The notes below the pieces were generated by a model. That model searched no databases. It was not told the origin of the DNA and worked only from the letters and a program-made list of their open reading frames with translations. From positions 1-37,943 of the IMG/VR virus record IMGVR_UViG_3300003322_000744: a stretch of 37,943 bases of DNA, one strand, 5' to 3'. Position numbers and translations under genes: made by a program. Shown here in pieces: positions 7,383 to 14,864 of the stretch (position 1 is the stretch's first letter; each line of letters begins with the position of its first letter). The DNA is from a virus.

Positions 7383-7870
7383 GAGCCGACCTATTCTGGA
7401 AGAAAGTCCACAAGACAAACGATTGTTGGCTTTGGGTCGGCAGTAAACTGCCAAAGCCATTTGATTACGGGCAGTTCAACATTGGACAGCACAAGACGGC
7501 GCGGGCGCACCGGGTTTCATGGATGCTAGCAAATGGGCCGATTCCTTCAGGCCTTTGTGTCCTGCACAAATGTGATGTCTACAGTTGTGTCAATCCAGAG
7601 CATTTATTCCTGGGAACAGTTGCTGAGAATGTTGCGGATATGGTGCAAAAAGGTAGGCAGCGTGGCGCTGTTGGTAATCGCAATATCTCGCATAAGAAAC
7701 CAGAACATCGACGTGGTGTAAATAACGGCAGAGCCAAGTTGGATGCCTCTGCGGTAACGCTGATTCGCTGCGACAAGCGGAGAACATCAGAACTAGCCAC
7801 AGCGTTTAATGTCTCAATTGCGTTGATTTACAAGATCAGGTCGCGGGAAGTGTGGAAGCACATCGCATGA
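7379..7870 (+). CDS. HNH homing endonuclease
   Basis: 163 residues. HNH_3-type core: CWLWVGSKLPKPFDYGQF, RAHRVSWMLANGPIPSG, then VLHKCDVYSCVNPEHLFLG with the Cys-His and Asn-His pair, and NVADMVQKGR. The C-terminal 50 residues (ASAVTLIRCDKRRTSELATA, then VSIALIYKI) form a helix-turn-helix for DNA recognition. It is on the same strand as its neighbours, with ATGA overlaps, and sits inside the glycosyltransferase/methyltransferase island, so it may have been carried in with it. Confidence 0.92.
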   Translation: MRADLFWKKVHKTNDCWLWVGSKLPKPFDYGQFNIGQHKTARAHRVSWMLANGPIPSGLCVLHKCDVYSCVNPEHLFLGTVAENVADMVQKGRQRGAVGNRNISHKKPEHRRGVNNGRAKLDASAVTLIRCDKRRTSELATAFNVSIALIYKIRSREVWKHIA

Positions 7871-8598
7871 ACGTAACCGTTTTTCTCCCCGTTTTCGAAG
7901 AGATCGATATCCTGCCATGGGTGTTGAAACACTGGCGCAACCATGGTTGCCACGTGCACGCCATCGATGGTTGGTCAACCGATGGCAGTTACGAGTTGCT
8001 CAAGAGTGCCATGGGTGTATCAGTGTCGCGATTTCCAGAGAGCGGGCCGGCGCTGGTGAATCACTATCGCAGGCTACTCAAACACATCGAGGACTTAGCG
8101 CTGGGCTCGGATGCGGATTGGTGTTATCTGTCTGACGCGGACGAATGGCGCCGGTCCGTCGTGCGCCGAGAGACGATGTGCCAGGCGCTGACCCGTATAG
8201 ATGGACTTGGCCATAATGTCCTGGATCACAAAGTATATTCGTTCGTCTGCATCGATGATAAATGGTCTGGTGATCCAGAAACCTATTTTCAGTTTTACGA
8301 TCCAAACGAACCGATAGCCAAACTGCCACAAGAGAAAGCGTGGAAGAATGACCGGCGTGTTGATCTGCACAGCCATGGCGGGCACCTCATTCTGCGCCCG
8401 GATAAACGGCTGCATCCAGTCAAGTTTGTGATGAAGCATTATCCGTACCGCACGCCGGCCCAGGCTAAAGCAAAGGTGGAAACTAGGCTGGCGCGCCGGG
8501 CGCAGGACGAATACCGTGATGGCTGGGGCGTCCATTACGACGCGTTTCCGGCCGGATTCTCGTACAAGTGGGATCCGGCCAAGCTGGTTCGGTTTTGA
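7867..8598 (+). CDS. Glycosyltransferase, GT-A fold (Glyco_tranf_2_4-like)
   Basis: 243 residues. The N terminus VTVFLPVFEEIDILPWVLKH and HVHAIDGWSTDGSYELL is the donor-binding half. WCYLSDADEWRR at about residue 90 holds the DXD metal site. A later HSHGGHLILRPDKRLH and MKHYPYRTPAQAK segment is typical of this sub-family. It is the third glycosyltransferase of the island, distinct in sequence from the other two. The ATG at 7867 overlaps the HNH stop; ATG 7852 is possible but adds only five residues. Confidence 0.85.
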   Translation: MNVTVFLPVFEEIDILPWVLKHWRNHGCHVHAIDGWSTDGSYELLKSAMGVSVSRFPESGPALVNHYRRLLKHIEDLALGSDADWCYLSDADEWRRSVVRRETMCQALTRIDGLGHNVLDHKVYSFVCIDDKWSGDPETYFQFYDPNEPIAKLPQEKAWKNDRRVDLHSHGGHLILRPDKRLHPVKFVMKHYPYRTPAQAKAKVETRLARRAQDEYRDGWGVHYDAFPAGFSYKWDPAKLVRF

Positions 8599-8795
8599 AG
8601 TTCCCGGCAGACCGGGATGCATGGACGCGCGTTTGCAGCGATGTGGTACCCAACGCTGTGTATAGCTGGCGCGGTGACGTGCTCTTGCAAAAGCCGGTGA
8701 AAAGGGCCCGCTGGGCGCGGCTGCGGGCCCCAAGACATAAATGGCACGAAAGACCAAATATAAGTGGCAGAAGGGCAGGGAACGATGGGATCTAG
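8595..8795 (+). CDS. Possible small basic protein (uncertain)
   Basis: A 66-residue frame starting with TTG in an overlap with the previous stop. It is basic and Trp-rich (VYSWRGDVLLQKPVKRARWA) and fills the gap 8599-8740, but its end runs 55 bases into the next gene in another frame. No family recognised and no good ribosome site. Possibly real, possibly chance. Confidence 0.25.
   Translation: MKFPADRDAWTRVCSDVVPNAVYSWRGDVLLQKPVKRARWARLRAPRHKWHERPNISGRRAGNDGI
8704..8730. repeat. 8-bp perfect hairpin
   Basis: GGGCCCGC at 8704-8711 pairs with GCGGGCCC at 8723-8730 around an 11-base loop. AAAA precedes it, so a U-tract would exist only for leftward transcription, although flanking genes go right. 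It could damp antisense transcription or attenuate read-through after the island. Confidence 0.5.
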
Positions 8796-8989
8796 TTCTT
8801 GCCGGCGACCCGGATTGTTTCGCGTATATGATCCGCTGCCAGGGAAAGGTGTGGCGCGACTATATAGCATGGTGCTGGAGCCTTACTACGCCACGCGGAT
8901 CTCAGGGGCAACGATTCTCCGGTTGGGCGCCGTCCGCGTTTGAAGCCAAGCTTCAAGTAGAGGCGGAGATCAGGCGGAGATGGGCATAA
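8741..8989 (+). CDS. Small hypothetical protein
   Basis: 82 residues, basic and aromatic: KTKYKWQKGRERWDLVLAGD, then VWRDYIAWCWSLTTPRG, ending FEAKLQVEAEIRRRWA. Not recognised. No clear ribosome site; it begins 11 bases after the hairpin at 8704-8730. It is the first of a run of short orphans. Confidence 0.5.
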   Translation: MARKTKYKWQKGRERWDLVLAGDPDCFAYMIRCQGKVWRDYIAWCWSLTTPRGSQGQRFSGWAPSAFEAKLQVEAEIRRRWA

Positions 8990-9024
8990 CCTTTCGCCAC
9001 AGCATCGCCCTAGCCATCGTGAAC

Positions 9025-9054
9025 CTTGCGCAAGAACCTTTTCCATCGTATGGT
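9025..9054 (+). promoter_or_regulatory. Palindromic -35 promoter for the gene at 9062
   Basis: CTTGCGCAAG at 9025-9034 contains TTGCGC (9026-9031) as a -35-like element. A 17-base spacer leads to TATGGT (9049-9054), and 7 bases later comes the ATG at 9062. No Shine-Dalgarno is present. The layout matches three other genes in the window. Confidence 0.7.
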
Positions 9055-9061
9055 GTCAGTC

Positions 9062-9235
9062 ATGACGAAGCTAATTCTTATCGGAATCCTCGCAGCCTTC
9101 ACCGGGGCCCTATTACACGGCCACGCTCCAAGGCTTTTATCGGACATCAAATGGGAGTGGTATTACTTCCCGTCTCTTATCGCAGGATGCGTGGCGGTCG
9201 CCAGCATGAAGAGCGCGCTGGAGAGACTGAAGTGA
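9062..9235 (+). CDS. Small membrane protein
   Basis: 57 residues. One N-terminal membrane helix (KLILIGILAAFTGALLHGH) and a second probable helix at about 36-50 (FPSLIAGCVAVAS). The ATG at 9062 is set by the promoter geometry, with the -10 ending 7 bases upstream; an upstream TTG frame would place the palindrome inside the gene. It overlaps the next small membrane gene by GTGA. A holin role is conceivable for this pair, but early-type regulation argues for something else, such as superinfection exclusion. Unproven. Confidence 0.6.
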   Translation: MTKLILIGILAAFTGALLHGHAPRLLSDIKWEWYYFPSLIAGCVAVASMKSALERLK

Positions 9236-9399
9236 TCACAGGGCGGGCGTTGATAGCGATCTGGTTCGCGTGCGTGGCTGGCCAGTGCTTCTATCAGCTT
9301 TTCACGAGGCAGGAGTGGTCGCGCACCGCAGAGCGATCTTGGTTTCAGGCATGGGCATTGTTGCTATGTTGGCTGTGGCTAAACGCGGGGCGGTTATGA
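9232..9399 (+). CDS. Small membrane protein, GTG start
   Basis: 55 residues with two hydrophobic stretches (ALIAIWFACVAGQCFYQLF at about 5-23, and FQAWALLLCWLWL at about 38-50) separated by a charged turn. The GTG lies in a GTGA overlap with the previous stop and the end is an ATGA overlap with the next gene, which makes the reading frame convincing. A two-helix hairpin of this size fits holins or small exclusion proteins; no family is recognised. Confidence 0.6.
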   Translation: MITGRALIAIWFACVAGQCFYQLFTRQEWSRTAERSWFQAWALLLCWLWLNAGRL

Positions 9400-9620
9400 A
9401 GACCCGGGAGAACCTGTTGCTGGTCCAGACGGCATATAGGCGGCTAAACGGCGCCAACATCCACCGCGGCACAGCCATCATTCAGGCCTATCGAAACGCC
9501 ATCACTCTTGCGACAGATCCGCGCTGCCGCAACAAGCGATCGGCGCGCGTGGCACTGGCAACGGCAGAGGGCGAATTGCAGCGGTTCTGCCATCCGATGA
9601 CAAGGGGGGCAGTGGCATGA
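9396..9620 (+). CDS. Small hypothetical protein
   Basis: 74 residues, basic and helical: MKTRENLLLVQTAYRRLNGA, then AIIQAYRNAITLATD and a Cys-containing basic tail. Both ends use ATGA overlaps. No family recognised; a small DNA- or RNA-binding helical protein is possible. Confidence 0.55.
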   Translation: MKTRENLLLVQTAYRRLNGANIHRGTAIIQAYRNAITLATDPRCRNKRSARVALATAEGELQRFCHPMTRGAVA

Positions 9621-9802
9621 ATATGTTCGTAATCGTAGCGCACGAAGCGAACGGCGAGGTGTGCGGTCGACACTGGGCGCGCGCGCCGTTAGGGGATGTT
9701 GAGGTTAAGCGGACCGAGCACGGCTTCGGCGCGGTATATAAGAACGGCATCTGCCTAGTGGCCCATCCGTTCGGCGGCTGGTTCGAGATCCTGGCATGCT
9801 GA
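9617..9802 (+). CDS. Small hypothetical protein
   Basis: 61 residues, mostly beta-like (FVIVAHEANGEVCGRHWARA, then FGAVYKNGICLVAHPFGGWF). The start overlaps the preceding stop by ATGA and the end overlaps the next gene by 7 bases. Not recognised. Confidence 0.55.
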   Translation: MNMFVIVAHEANGEVCGRHWARAPLGDVEVKRTEHGFGAVYKNGICLVAHPFGGWFEILAC

Positions 9803-10155
9803 TCCGGTACCGCAACACTGACCGCGCCATCCGCGTCAATGAGATCAACGGATGGAACCGCGGCGAAATCACCCCACAAATGAGTGCCAGCAGCGGGTTC
9901 AAAGAGAACGTCGCCAACTGGGTATTCCAGGAATTCGGCCTCCGACCGGAAGCGGTCCGGATCATCATGGTCCGCGGCGAATACAAGCTGTCGCCGCCGT
10001 TCGCACTGTTCCAAACGCTATCGGTTGGCTGGATTGATTCCGAAGGCCGGCCAGTGGAAATTGAAGGAGAGATCAGCACATGGACTGCACCGGCCAATGC
10101 CACGGATGCGCCTACAAAACCGGCGCCGCCGCCAACCTCGAGCCACATAACCTGA
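9796..10155 (+). CDS. Hypothetical protein
   Basis: 119 residues with an RYRNTDRAIRVNEINGWNRG opening, an amphipathic VANWVFQEFGLRPEA segment, and a Pro/Thr-rich C-terminal tail. The last 76 bases are shared, in another frame, with the next gene, so the tail may be tolerated rather than selected. No family recognised. Confidence 0.55.
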   Translation: MLIRYRNTDRAIRVNEINGWNRGEITPQMSASSGFKENVANWVFQEFGLRPEAVRIIMVRGEYKLSPPFALFQTLSVGWIDSEGRPVEIEGEISTWTAPANATDAPTKPAPPPTSSHIT

Positions 10156-10685
10156 TCCGCGGGTTCTTCGCCGCCATGGGCGGCTTTCCGTTCTTCTGCC
10201 ATGAATCGCTGGGATGGACACCCGATCGGGATGGTTATCCGGACGAGCGCGCCCACTTGCTGGGCATTTCCAAGAAAACGCTAATCTCGCTGGGGGCGCT
10301 TCCGGAGGCCATAGACCAACGGATAGCCCAGGTACGGCGCGACGCGCGAACCTGTGGCGGCTGGCGCGCGGCGGTGGCCAAGCTACGGGACGCCGGCTGG
10401 TACACAAAGCTGGGCGTGGACGTCCGAAACTACCGCCGCCAGATGGCCAAACTGGGCAGCAATGCGCTGGACGATTACATCCTGGTCAGCAAACTGAAAA
10501 TGCGGGACTGGCGGGACGCCATCCATCCGGAGAACCCGCTCGGCAGCGAGAAGTCGCTGCGCGCGGCCAAACGCGAAGCGTACCGTAGCTTGAGGATGTA
10601 TTTTGAATTTTTCATCGAAGATGCGAAGGAGCAAGGCGTCGATATCCGGTGGTTGGTTGGATCTCGCCGGCAACCGAGGCTATAA
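10080..10685 (+). CDS. Hypothetical protein with Cys-rich N terminus
   Basis: 201 residues. The N terminus has Cys3, Cys7 and Cys10 (MDCTGQCHGCAYKTG), then FPFFCHESLGW, suggesting a metal site. The rest is helical and basic, with GISKKTLISLGALPEAIDQR and a C-terminal FFIEDAKEQGVDIRWLVG. I have seen this Cys-rich opening in phage orphans but know no function. GGAGAG ends 9 bases before the ATG, so the 76-base overlap with the previous gene looks real. Confidence 0.65.
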   Translation: MDCTGQCHGCAYKTGAAANLEPHNLIRGFFAAMGGFPFFCHESLGWTPDRDGYPDERAHLLGISKKTLISLGALPEAIDQRIAQVRRDARTCGGWRAAVAKLRDAGWYTKLGVDVRNYRRQMAKLGSNALDDYILVSKLKMRDWRDAIHPENPLGSEKSLRAAKREAYRSLRMYFEFFIEDAKEQGVDIRWLVGSRRQPRL

Positions 10686-10686
10686 A
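10657..10686 (+). promoter_or_regulatory. Promoter for the gene at 10693 (leaderless type)
   Basis: TTGGAT at 10657-10662, an 18-base spacer, and TATAAA at 10681-10686. The ATG at 10693 follows after 6 bases and no Shine-Dalgarno is visible. The -10 overlaps the stop codon of the preceding gene. Confidence 0.55.
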
Positions 10687-10692
10687 TTGGCT

Positions 10693-10935
10693 ATGGCGAA
10701 CCGGCGAAAGGAAAACGCCGTCTGGCGGCGGCTGAAGGGCTTTCACATCGAGGCGCGGTTGCCCGGCGCGGTCCTGGTATTTTCTGCCTCGGTGCCTTTG
10801 ACGCGCAGAGCATCGTTAAGCCTGGTCGAAGCGATCTTGACGCATGGGAATGGTATGCTGTCGCTGAACGTGGCGACCGACAGGATTCCGAACTGCGATC
10901 CGCCAGCAAGGGGGCCTAATGGATCTGTTCAATGA
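10693..10935 (+). CDS. Small hypothetical protein
   Basis: 80 residues, basic start (MANRRKENAVWRRLKGFHIE) and beta-like middle (GAVLVFSASVPLT). The ATG at 10693 is preferred because it follows a -10 element at 6 bases. Not recognised. It overlaps the next gene by 17 bases. Confidence 0.5.
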   Translation: MANRRKENAVWRRLKGFHIEARLPGAVLVFSASVPLTRRASLSLVEAILTHGNGMLSLNVATDRIPNCDPPARGPNGSVQ

Positions 10936-11233
10936 GAAAGCATTCTACGCAGACGTGGTATCGCCGGCAATATCGAGATTGAACCAGGAGACCGTGCCCG
11001 CGTTGCGCAACGGCGTCGAGGGCATCGTCCAGCAACTCTTTGATCGGTTGAAGTTGGAATTGGCGCGCTCGCTGCAGCAAATTGAGTCAACATGTAAGTC
11101 GACCGTCGATAACGTCCAAACGTCCATACGATCGCTGGACGGTGCGAACCTGTCGATGGAGTCTTTCTCGATTCAGATCACAGTGCCGGCGCTAACGATC
11201 AAACTGCAGGTGCCTCCGGGAGATGCGCATTAG
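10919..11233 (+). CDS. Helical hypothetical protein
   Basis: 104 residues. A long helix (about 15-65: ISRLNQETVPALRNGVEGIV, then LARSLQQIESTCKSTVDNVQ) suggests a coiled-coil oligomer, and the last 30 residues alternate as beta strands (SFSIQITVPALTIKLQV). No family recognised. It lies in the run of orphans just upstream of the portal gene. Confidence 0.6.
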   Translation: MDLFNEKAFYADVVSPAISRLNQETVPALRNGVEGIVQQLFDRLKLELARSLQQIESTCKSTVDNVQTSIRSLDGANLSMESFSIQITVPALTIKLQVPPGDAH

Positions 11234-11506
11234 ATGTTCTCTGCGGACCAGTTGCTCGCAATCATGGAGCGGCACTATCTTGCTGGCAACAAAATAATCA
11301 TCGCATCGATGCAGCAGTGGTCAGTTGGAAACATCGCGCACAGGTTGACTACGGGTCCAGACGGAGTGGTGTTCGGCCATCCTCCATTGCGAGTGCTGGC
11401 TGAAGTTACCTATCAAGAGTATCTGGCAAACCGGCCAGAGGAATTTGGCGAACCGAATCCAGAGGATCGTAAGCTTTATTATTTCCATGTAGAGCCTTGC
11501 GACTGA
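11234..11506 (+). CDS. Small hypothetical protein
   Basis: 90 residues: LLAIMERHYLAGNKIIIASM, a central GVVFGHPPLRVLAEVTYQEY, and an acidic tail ending YYFHVEPCD. It begins immediately after the previous stop. Not recognised. Confidence 0.6.
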   Translation: MFSADQLLAIMERHYLAGNKIIIASMQQWSVGNIAHRLTTGPDGVVFGHPPLRVLAEVTYQEYLANRPEEFGEPNPEDRKLYYFHVEPCD

Positions 11507-11538
11507 TGCGCCGCTTCTAGCTTTTCATACGGTGATGG

Positions 11539-11544
11539 TACAAT
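11539..11544 (+). promoter_or_regulatory. -10 element of the portal gene (leaderless start)
   Basis: TACAAT ends exactly 7 bases before the ATG at 11552, with no Shine-Dalgarno in between. TTCTAG at 11515-11520 could act as a weak -35 at an 18-base spacing. It heads the portal block after a 45-base gap. Confidence 0.65.
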
Positions 11545-11551
11545 TCCGGCC

Positions 11552-13471
11552 ATGAGAAGCCGGATTCAACGAATGCTTCGTTGGCTGTTGCGCAAGGCCG
11601 CCACACCGCCTCCCAGCCAGGACGAAACGATCCACCGCTTGGCAAAACGGCTGCTGGAACTGGAAAGCCAGGAGGCTTCCGGTCGGGCCATGTACATGGA
11701 GATGGTTTCGGACCTGGTGGAAGCACGCCAGATGGCCGGCGCGGGCCCATGGAAGGTGTCACCGGCCGCGATCGCCGAAACCGACAGAATTATCGCTGAG
11801 GCGCAAGACCGTGCACAGCGGCCGCTGGGTGTAAGGGAGTCAACGTCACTTCTGCCGCGCGGCGCCAGCGTCGACCTGGAATTCCTGCTGGCCAATGGCG
11901 ACTGGCAGCGAATCTCGTCCACCTCGTGGCTGGAATTCTCACGCTGGGGAATTCAGCAGCTTATCCTGGTCTGCCGACTGTACTACATCAAGCACCCATG
12001 GATTCGCCGCGGAGTAAACATCTCGGCAGCCTACGTATTCGGCCAAGGAGTCGAACTGTCGTCGCCTGATCCGGACGCCAACGAACAGTTGAAGCGGTTT
12101 CGCGATAACAACAAGGCGGCGTTGGGCCAGATCGCGCTGACCGAAGCAGAGAGGGTCAAGTCATACGACGGGAATATCTTTTGGTGCCTATTTCCGGACA
12201 CCCAGAACACCGGTGAAGTGGCGGTTCGAACCATCGACGCGACGGAAATCACAGAAATCATTTGCGATCCCAACGACGCGACCGTGCCGTGGTTCTACAA
12301 GCGGGAATGGCTGCAGCGTACCTACGATGCTTCAACCGGCGCATGGAACAACAGCAACATGAAGCTGTGGTATCCAGCGATGTCTTACCAGCCCGAAAAT
12401 AGGCCGGCGGCGCTTGGCGAAGTTTCGATTATGTGGGACGCGGTTATCTACCACCGCAAGGTCGGTCATATCGCCAACTGGACGTTCGGCTGTCCTCGCG
12501 TATTCGCGGCGATCGATTGGGCGAAGCAGGGGAAACGGCATCTCGACCAGTGCGCCAAGGTTACGAAAGCCTTGTCCGATATCGCGATTCACATCAGCAC
12601 CAAGGGTGGACAGGCCGGCGTCAACGCGCTCGAAAAGAAACTGCGCGGCCCATCGTCAGACATAGCGGACCTTGTTGATGACCAAGCTGGCTCGACGCTC
12701 ATTACGGGCCCAGGTGCAGCGTTGAACGTGCTGCGGACTCGTGGCGCCGGCGCCCAGCCAGAGGAGGTGAAAGAGTACCGGAATATGGCGGCTTGCTGCC
12801 TCGACGTTCCGCCTACCTGGCTGGGCGATATGGAGACCAGCAACCTTTCGACAGCGCAAACCCTCGACCGGCCAACAGAATTGGGATTCCTGCTTCGCCA
12901 GGAGGAGTGGCAGGAGGATCTCAGCGTCATGGGGATATATGCGCTGCAGACGTCTGCGCGGGCGCCATCCGGCCGCTTGCGCGGGGCGCTTCAGAAACGT
13001 CCCGCTGGCGGCGAGGTCCGGATACAAGAAGCAAGTAGAGTGTTGCATCGTGGCCACTGGAAACACGAAGCAGCCAAGATCCGGCAACCTGGCGTGATCG
13101 AAGTGCTTTGCAATTTCCCGGCTATCCGCGAGGGCGATATTGGAGGGCTCGTCTCTGCAACCGTTAGCGCGATGACGCTTGGCACCCAGAGCGTTATTGG
13201 GATCGACGAGAAGGCCGGCGTGCGCAAATTGCTCGACCTTTTGGGTTTTGACGATGCGGACCAGATCGTTGAGCAAATGTACCCCGAGAAGGAGTACGAG
13301 ATGGACCGCACGCTGGAACCGGAACCCGAACCGGAACCGACTGCCGCGGGTTCGCCGGCGACTGCCGTGAACCCCATCGAGGTTGCGCTGGTGAGACGCG
13401 CGGTTCAGCGCGTAAACGCCGCGCTCGCGCTGGCCAAGGAGACCAACGGAAATGCTGCAGGTGCTCACTGA
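11552..13471 (+). CDS. Portal protein
   Basis: 639 residues, on the long side for portals. It forms the dodecameric ring through which DNA enters the head. Supporting stretches: WLEFSRWGIQQLILVCRLYY then IKHPWIRRGVNISAAYVFGQ (the clip/wing start), a WFYKREWLQR strand region, and MAACCLDVPPTWLGDMETSN with STAQTLDRPTELGF, typical of portals near the crown. The C terminus has an acidic Glu-Pro repeat (EPEPEPEPT at about 588-598) and a final helix. The N-terminal 100 residues are a variable helical region. The start is set by a -10 at 7 bases. It is separated from terL by 8.4 kb, unusual for a siphovirus where the two are often adjacent. Confidence 0.88.
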   Translation: MRSRIQRMLRWLLRKAATPPPSQDETIHRLAKRLLELESQEASGRAMYMEMVSDLVEARQMAGAGPWKVSPAAIAETDRIIAEAQDRAQRPLGVRESTSLLPRGASVDLEFLLANGDWQRISSTSWLEFSRWGIQQLILVCRLYYIKHPWIRRGVNISAAYVFGQGVELSSPDPDANEQLKRFRDNNKAALGQIALTEAERVKSYDGNIFWCLFPDTQNTGEVAVRTIDATEITEIICDPNDATVPWFYKREWLQRTYDASTGAWNNSNMKLWYPAMSYQPENRPAALGEVSIMWDAVIYHRKVGHIANWTFGCPRVFAAIDWAKQGKRHLDQCAKVTKALSDIAIHISTKGGQAGVNALEKKLRGPSSDIADLVDDQAGSTLITGPGAALNVLRTRGAGAQPEEVKEYRNMAACCLDVPPTWLGDMETSNLSTAQTLDRPTELGFLLRQEEWQEDLSVMGIYALQTSARAPSGRLRGALQKRPAGGEVRIQEASRVLHRGHWKHEAAKIRQPGVIEVLCNFPAIREGDIGGLVSATVSAMTLGTQSVIGIDEKAGVRKLLDLLGFDDADQIVEQMYPEKEYEMDRTLEPEPEPEPTAAGSPATAVNPIEVALVRRAVQRVNAALALAKETNGNAAGAH

Positions 13472-13643
13472 AGAGGCCGCTGGCTGCTGTCGACGCGGGT
13501 GGTTCGCTGCGGTGGAAAGTGGAAAGCTGGTTGGCGTCAGGCGTTGGGCGTGCAAGCGTTGCGGAACGGAATTCGAACCACGCATGCACGAAGGACTTCA
13601 GATGTGGGATATGGTCGCGCCGACGGCTCTGGTGAAGCGGTGA
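13452..13643 (+). CDS. Small zinc-ribbon-like hypothetical protein
   Basis: 63 residues: GCCRRGWFAAVESGKLVGVR, then WACKRCGTEFEPRM, a CxxC-type half-ribbon. It overlaps the portal end by 20 bases and the next gene by GTGA. Function unknown. Confidence 0.5.
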   Translation: MLQVLTEEAAGCCRRGWFAAVESGKLVGVRRWACKRCGTEFEPRMHEGLQMWDMVAPTALVKR

Positions 13644-13798
13644 AGGTTCACATTCAATGGGGTACGCCCCACACCATTCGGGACGAAAGCAACAAACCGA
13701 TCGCGGAATGCTTCGATATGGACATAGCTCAAGTGATCGCACACGCTGTAAACGCTGCGGACCGGTTTGATCCTGACGAGGAGGATACGCTCGGGTGA
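13640..13798 (+). CDS. Small acidic hypothetical protein, GTG start
   Basis: 52 residues: KVHIQWGTPHTIRDESNKP, then DMDIAQVIAHAVNAADRFDP and an acidic tail. GTGA overlaps mark both ends, which supports coding. Not recognised. Confidence 0.5.
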   Translation: MKVHIQWGTPHTIRDESNKPIAECFDMDIAQVIAHAVNAADRFDPDEEDTLG

Positions 13799-14118
13799 GA
13801 CGTCGACGCACGTCAGGTGCGCCGCTGGCGGCCGCGCTCGAGGCGCTGGCGGTGGCGATCGCCGTAGCTGCAGCAATGCCGTTGCTCGAGGCTGCTGGCG
13901 AGTATTACTACGACACGGAAAACGTCAAGCGCTGGGTGCTGGGTCCGGGCGGCAAGAGCGGCAACTGCGAGATGTGCATCGACAATTCCGACCTGGGTTG
14001 GATTCCGGATGACGATGTTTATGAAGGGGTGTTTGGCGATGTCGACGGACCGCCGGCGCATCCGCACTGTACCTGCGAACTGGAGTACAAAGAAAAGCGG
14101 TACCGGGTGTACGTATGA
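13795..14118 (+). CDS. Short MuF-like minor head protein
   Basis: 107 residues, much shorter than full MuF proteins (usually over 250), keeping only the C-terminal conserved region: KRWVLGPGGKSGNCEMCIDN, then DDDVYEGVFGDVDGPPAHPH, then CTCELEY. The Cys-x-x-Cys and His-Pro-His-Cys-x-Cys pattern is the hallmark. An Ala-rich N-terminal helix precedes it. GTG start in a GTGA overlap. It directly follows the portal cluster, as MuF proteins do. The missing N-terminal part may have been lost in this phage. Confidence 0.7.
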   Translation: MRRRRTSGAPLAAALEALAVAIAVAAAMPLLEAAGEYYYDTENVKRWVLGPGGKSGNCEMCIDNSDLGWIPDDDVYEGVFGDVDGPPAHPHCTCELEYKEKRYRVYV

Positions 14119-14267
14119 ACATCGCTTGCTGGCTTTTCGGCCACGAACCGATCAACGGAAATGAATATGTGAAGGGGTGCGGGTGTAGGTTGTGGCGGTG
14201 GTTCTGCGCGCGCTGTTCTCGCCCGCTTGAAACGATCACGTTCGCTTGTCTGCGACATAGGAAGTAG
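14115..14267 (+). CDS. Small Cys-rich protein
   Basis: 50 residues: MNIACWLFGHEPINGNEY, then GCGCRLWRWFCARCSRPLE. Four closely spaced cysteines plus two others suggest a small zinc-binding protein; the opening Cys-Trp-Leu-Phe-Gly-His is shared with short phage and bacterial orphans. It begins in an ATGA overlap and ends just before the next promoter. Confidence 0.6.
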   Translation: MNIACWLFGHEPINGNEYVKGCGCRLWRWFCARCSRPLETITFACLRHRK

Positions 14268-14270
14268 AAT
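14265..14270 (+). promoter_or_regulatory. -10 element of the gene at 14277 (leaderless start)
   Basis: TAGAAT ends 6 bases before the ATG at 14277; TTCGCT at 14241-14246 could be a weak -35 with an 18-base spacer. The -10 overlaps the stop codon TAG of the preceding gene. No Shine-Dalgarno. Confidence 0.55.
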
Positions 14271-14276
14271 CAAACT

Positions 14277-14423
14277 ATGACCACGCTCCATTTCCTGCTT
14301 CTGGCGGTTGGCGCGCTCCTAATGCTGCTCGCTGCGATGAAGGTCGAGCAGCAAAAAGTAAACTTCGGCTGGCTCGGGTTGCTGCTGTGGCTGGTGGCGC
14401 TGCAGGTAGCGTCGGGCAAATGA
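14277..14423 (+). CDS. Two-helix membrane protein, holin-like
   Basis: 48 residues, nearly all hydrophobic: helix one LHFLLLAVGALLMLLAAM (about 4-21), a charged turn KVEQQKVN, helix two GWLGLLLWLVALQVAS. The size and hairpin topology resemble small class II or III holins, but nothing else identifies it. It has its own -10 and overlaps the next gene by ATGA. Confidence 0.6.
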   Translation: MTTLHFLLLAVGALLMLLAAMKVEQQKVNFGWLGLLLWLVALQVASGK

Positions 14424-14818
14424 GCCTGATAAAAGCATACGCGCGCGCCCAATTCCGGCCGCCCGGCGACTTTTTAATCGGCTTTCGATCGAAACTTATA
14501 GCCGCGACCGAGCGTGCCCAGCAGATAGCGCTGCAGGAAGCGAAAGCAATCGTCCCGGTGGATACGGGCCTCCTCCGCGACAGCATCGAGAAAGGGCCAG
14601 TCGTCGACGATGGTCAGATGGTAACCGGGACCGTCTTCGCCACCGCTCCCTACGCTGGCTATGTCGAATTCGGGACCGGACGCCGGGGTGCCGAATCGCC
14701 CGGGAGTGATCTCAGGCATAGCTACACTTTAACGTGGCCAGGCCAAGTTGCGAAACCATACCTGAGACCAGCCCTTGACAACGCGCGGCAGCGAGTCCGT
14801 GAAGAATTCAGCAGGTAA
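14420..14818 (+). CDS. HK97-gp10-like head-tail protein
   Basis: 132 residues. Hallmarks: EAKAIVPVDTGLLRDSI at about residues 46-62, then YAGYVEFGTG near 80, and KPYLRPALDNARQRV at the end. In HK97-like phages the family acts at the neck or tail terminus. ATG 14420 is taken from the ATGA overlap. It precedes a second adaptor-like gene, and both are separated from the main neck genes by fibre and capsid genes. Confidence 0.85.
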   Translation: MSLIKAYARAQFRPPGDFLIGFRSKLIAATERAQQIALQEAKAIVPVDTGLLRDSIEKGPVVDDGQMVTGTVFATAPYAGYVEFGTGRRGAESPGSDLRHSYTLTWPGQVAKPYLRPALDNARQRVREEFSR

Positions 14819-14851
14819 CCGCCTGCGCTCTTCAGAAGATTTGGAATAGTG

Positions 14852-14857
14852 TAAACT
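14852..14857 (+). promoter_or_regulatory. -10 element of the gene at 14865 (leaderless start)
   Basis: TAAACT ends exactly 7 bases before the ATG at 14865. No Shine-Dalgarno and no good -35. The same hexamer precedes the HNH gene at 36339. Confidence 0.55.
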
Positions 14858-14864
14858 GTCGCCA

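Noticed and set aside
7959-7985. Repeat of the CCATCGATGG core found at the left edge
   Set aside because: It lies inside a glycosyltransferase gene, encodes conserved residues and is only about ten bases, so chance is enough.
11588-11596. TTGCGCAAG inside the portal gene (also 32563-32571)
   Set aside because: These lie inside coding frames without the leading C, and no start codon follows at the promoter distance.
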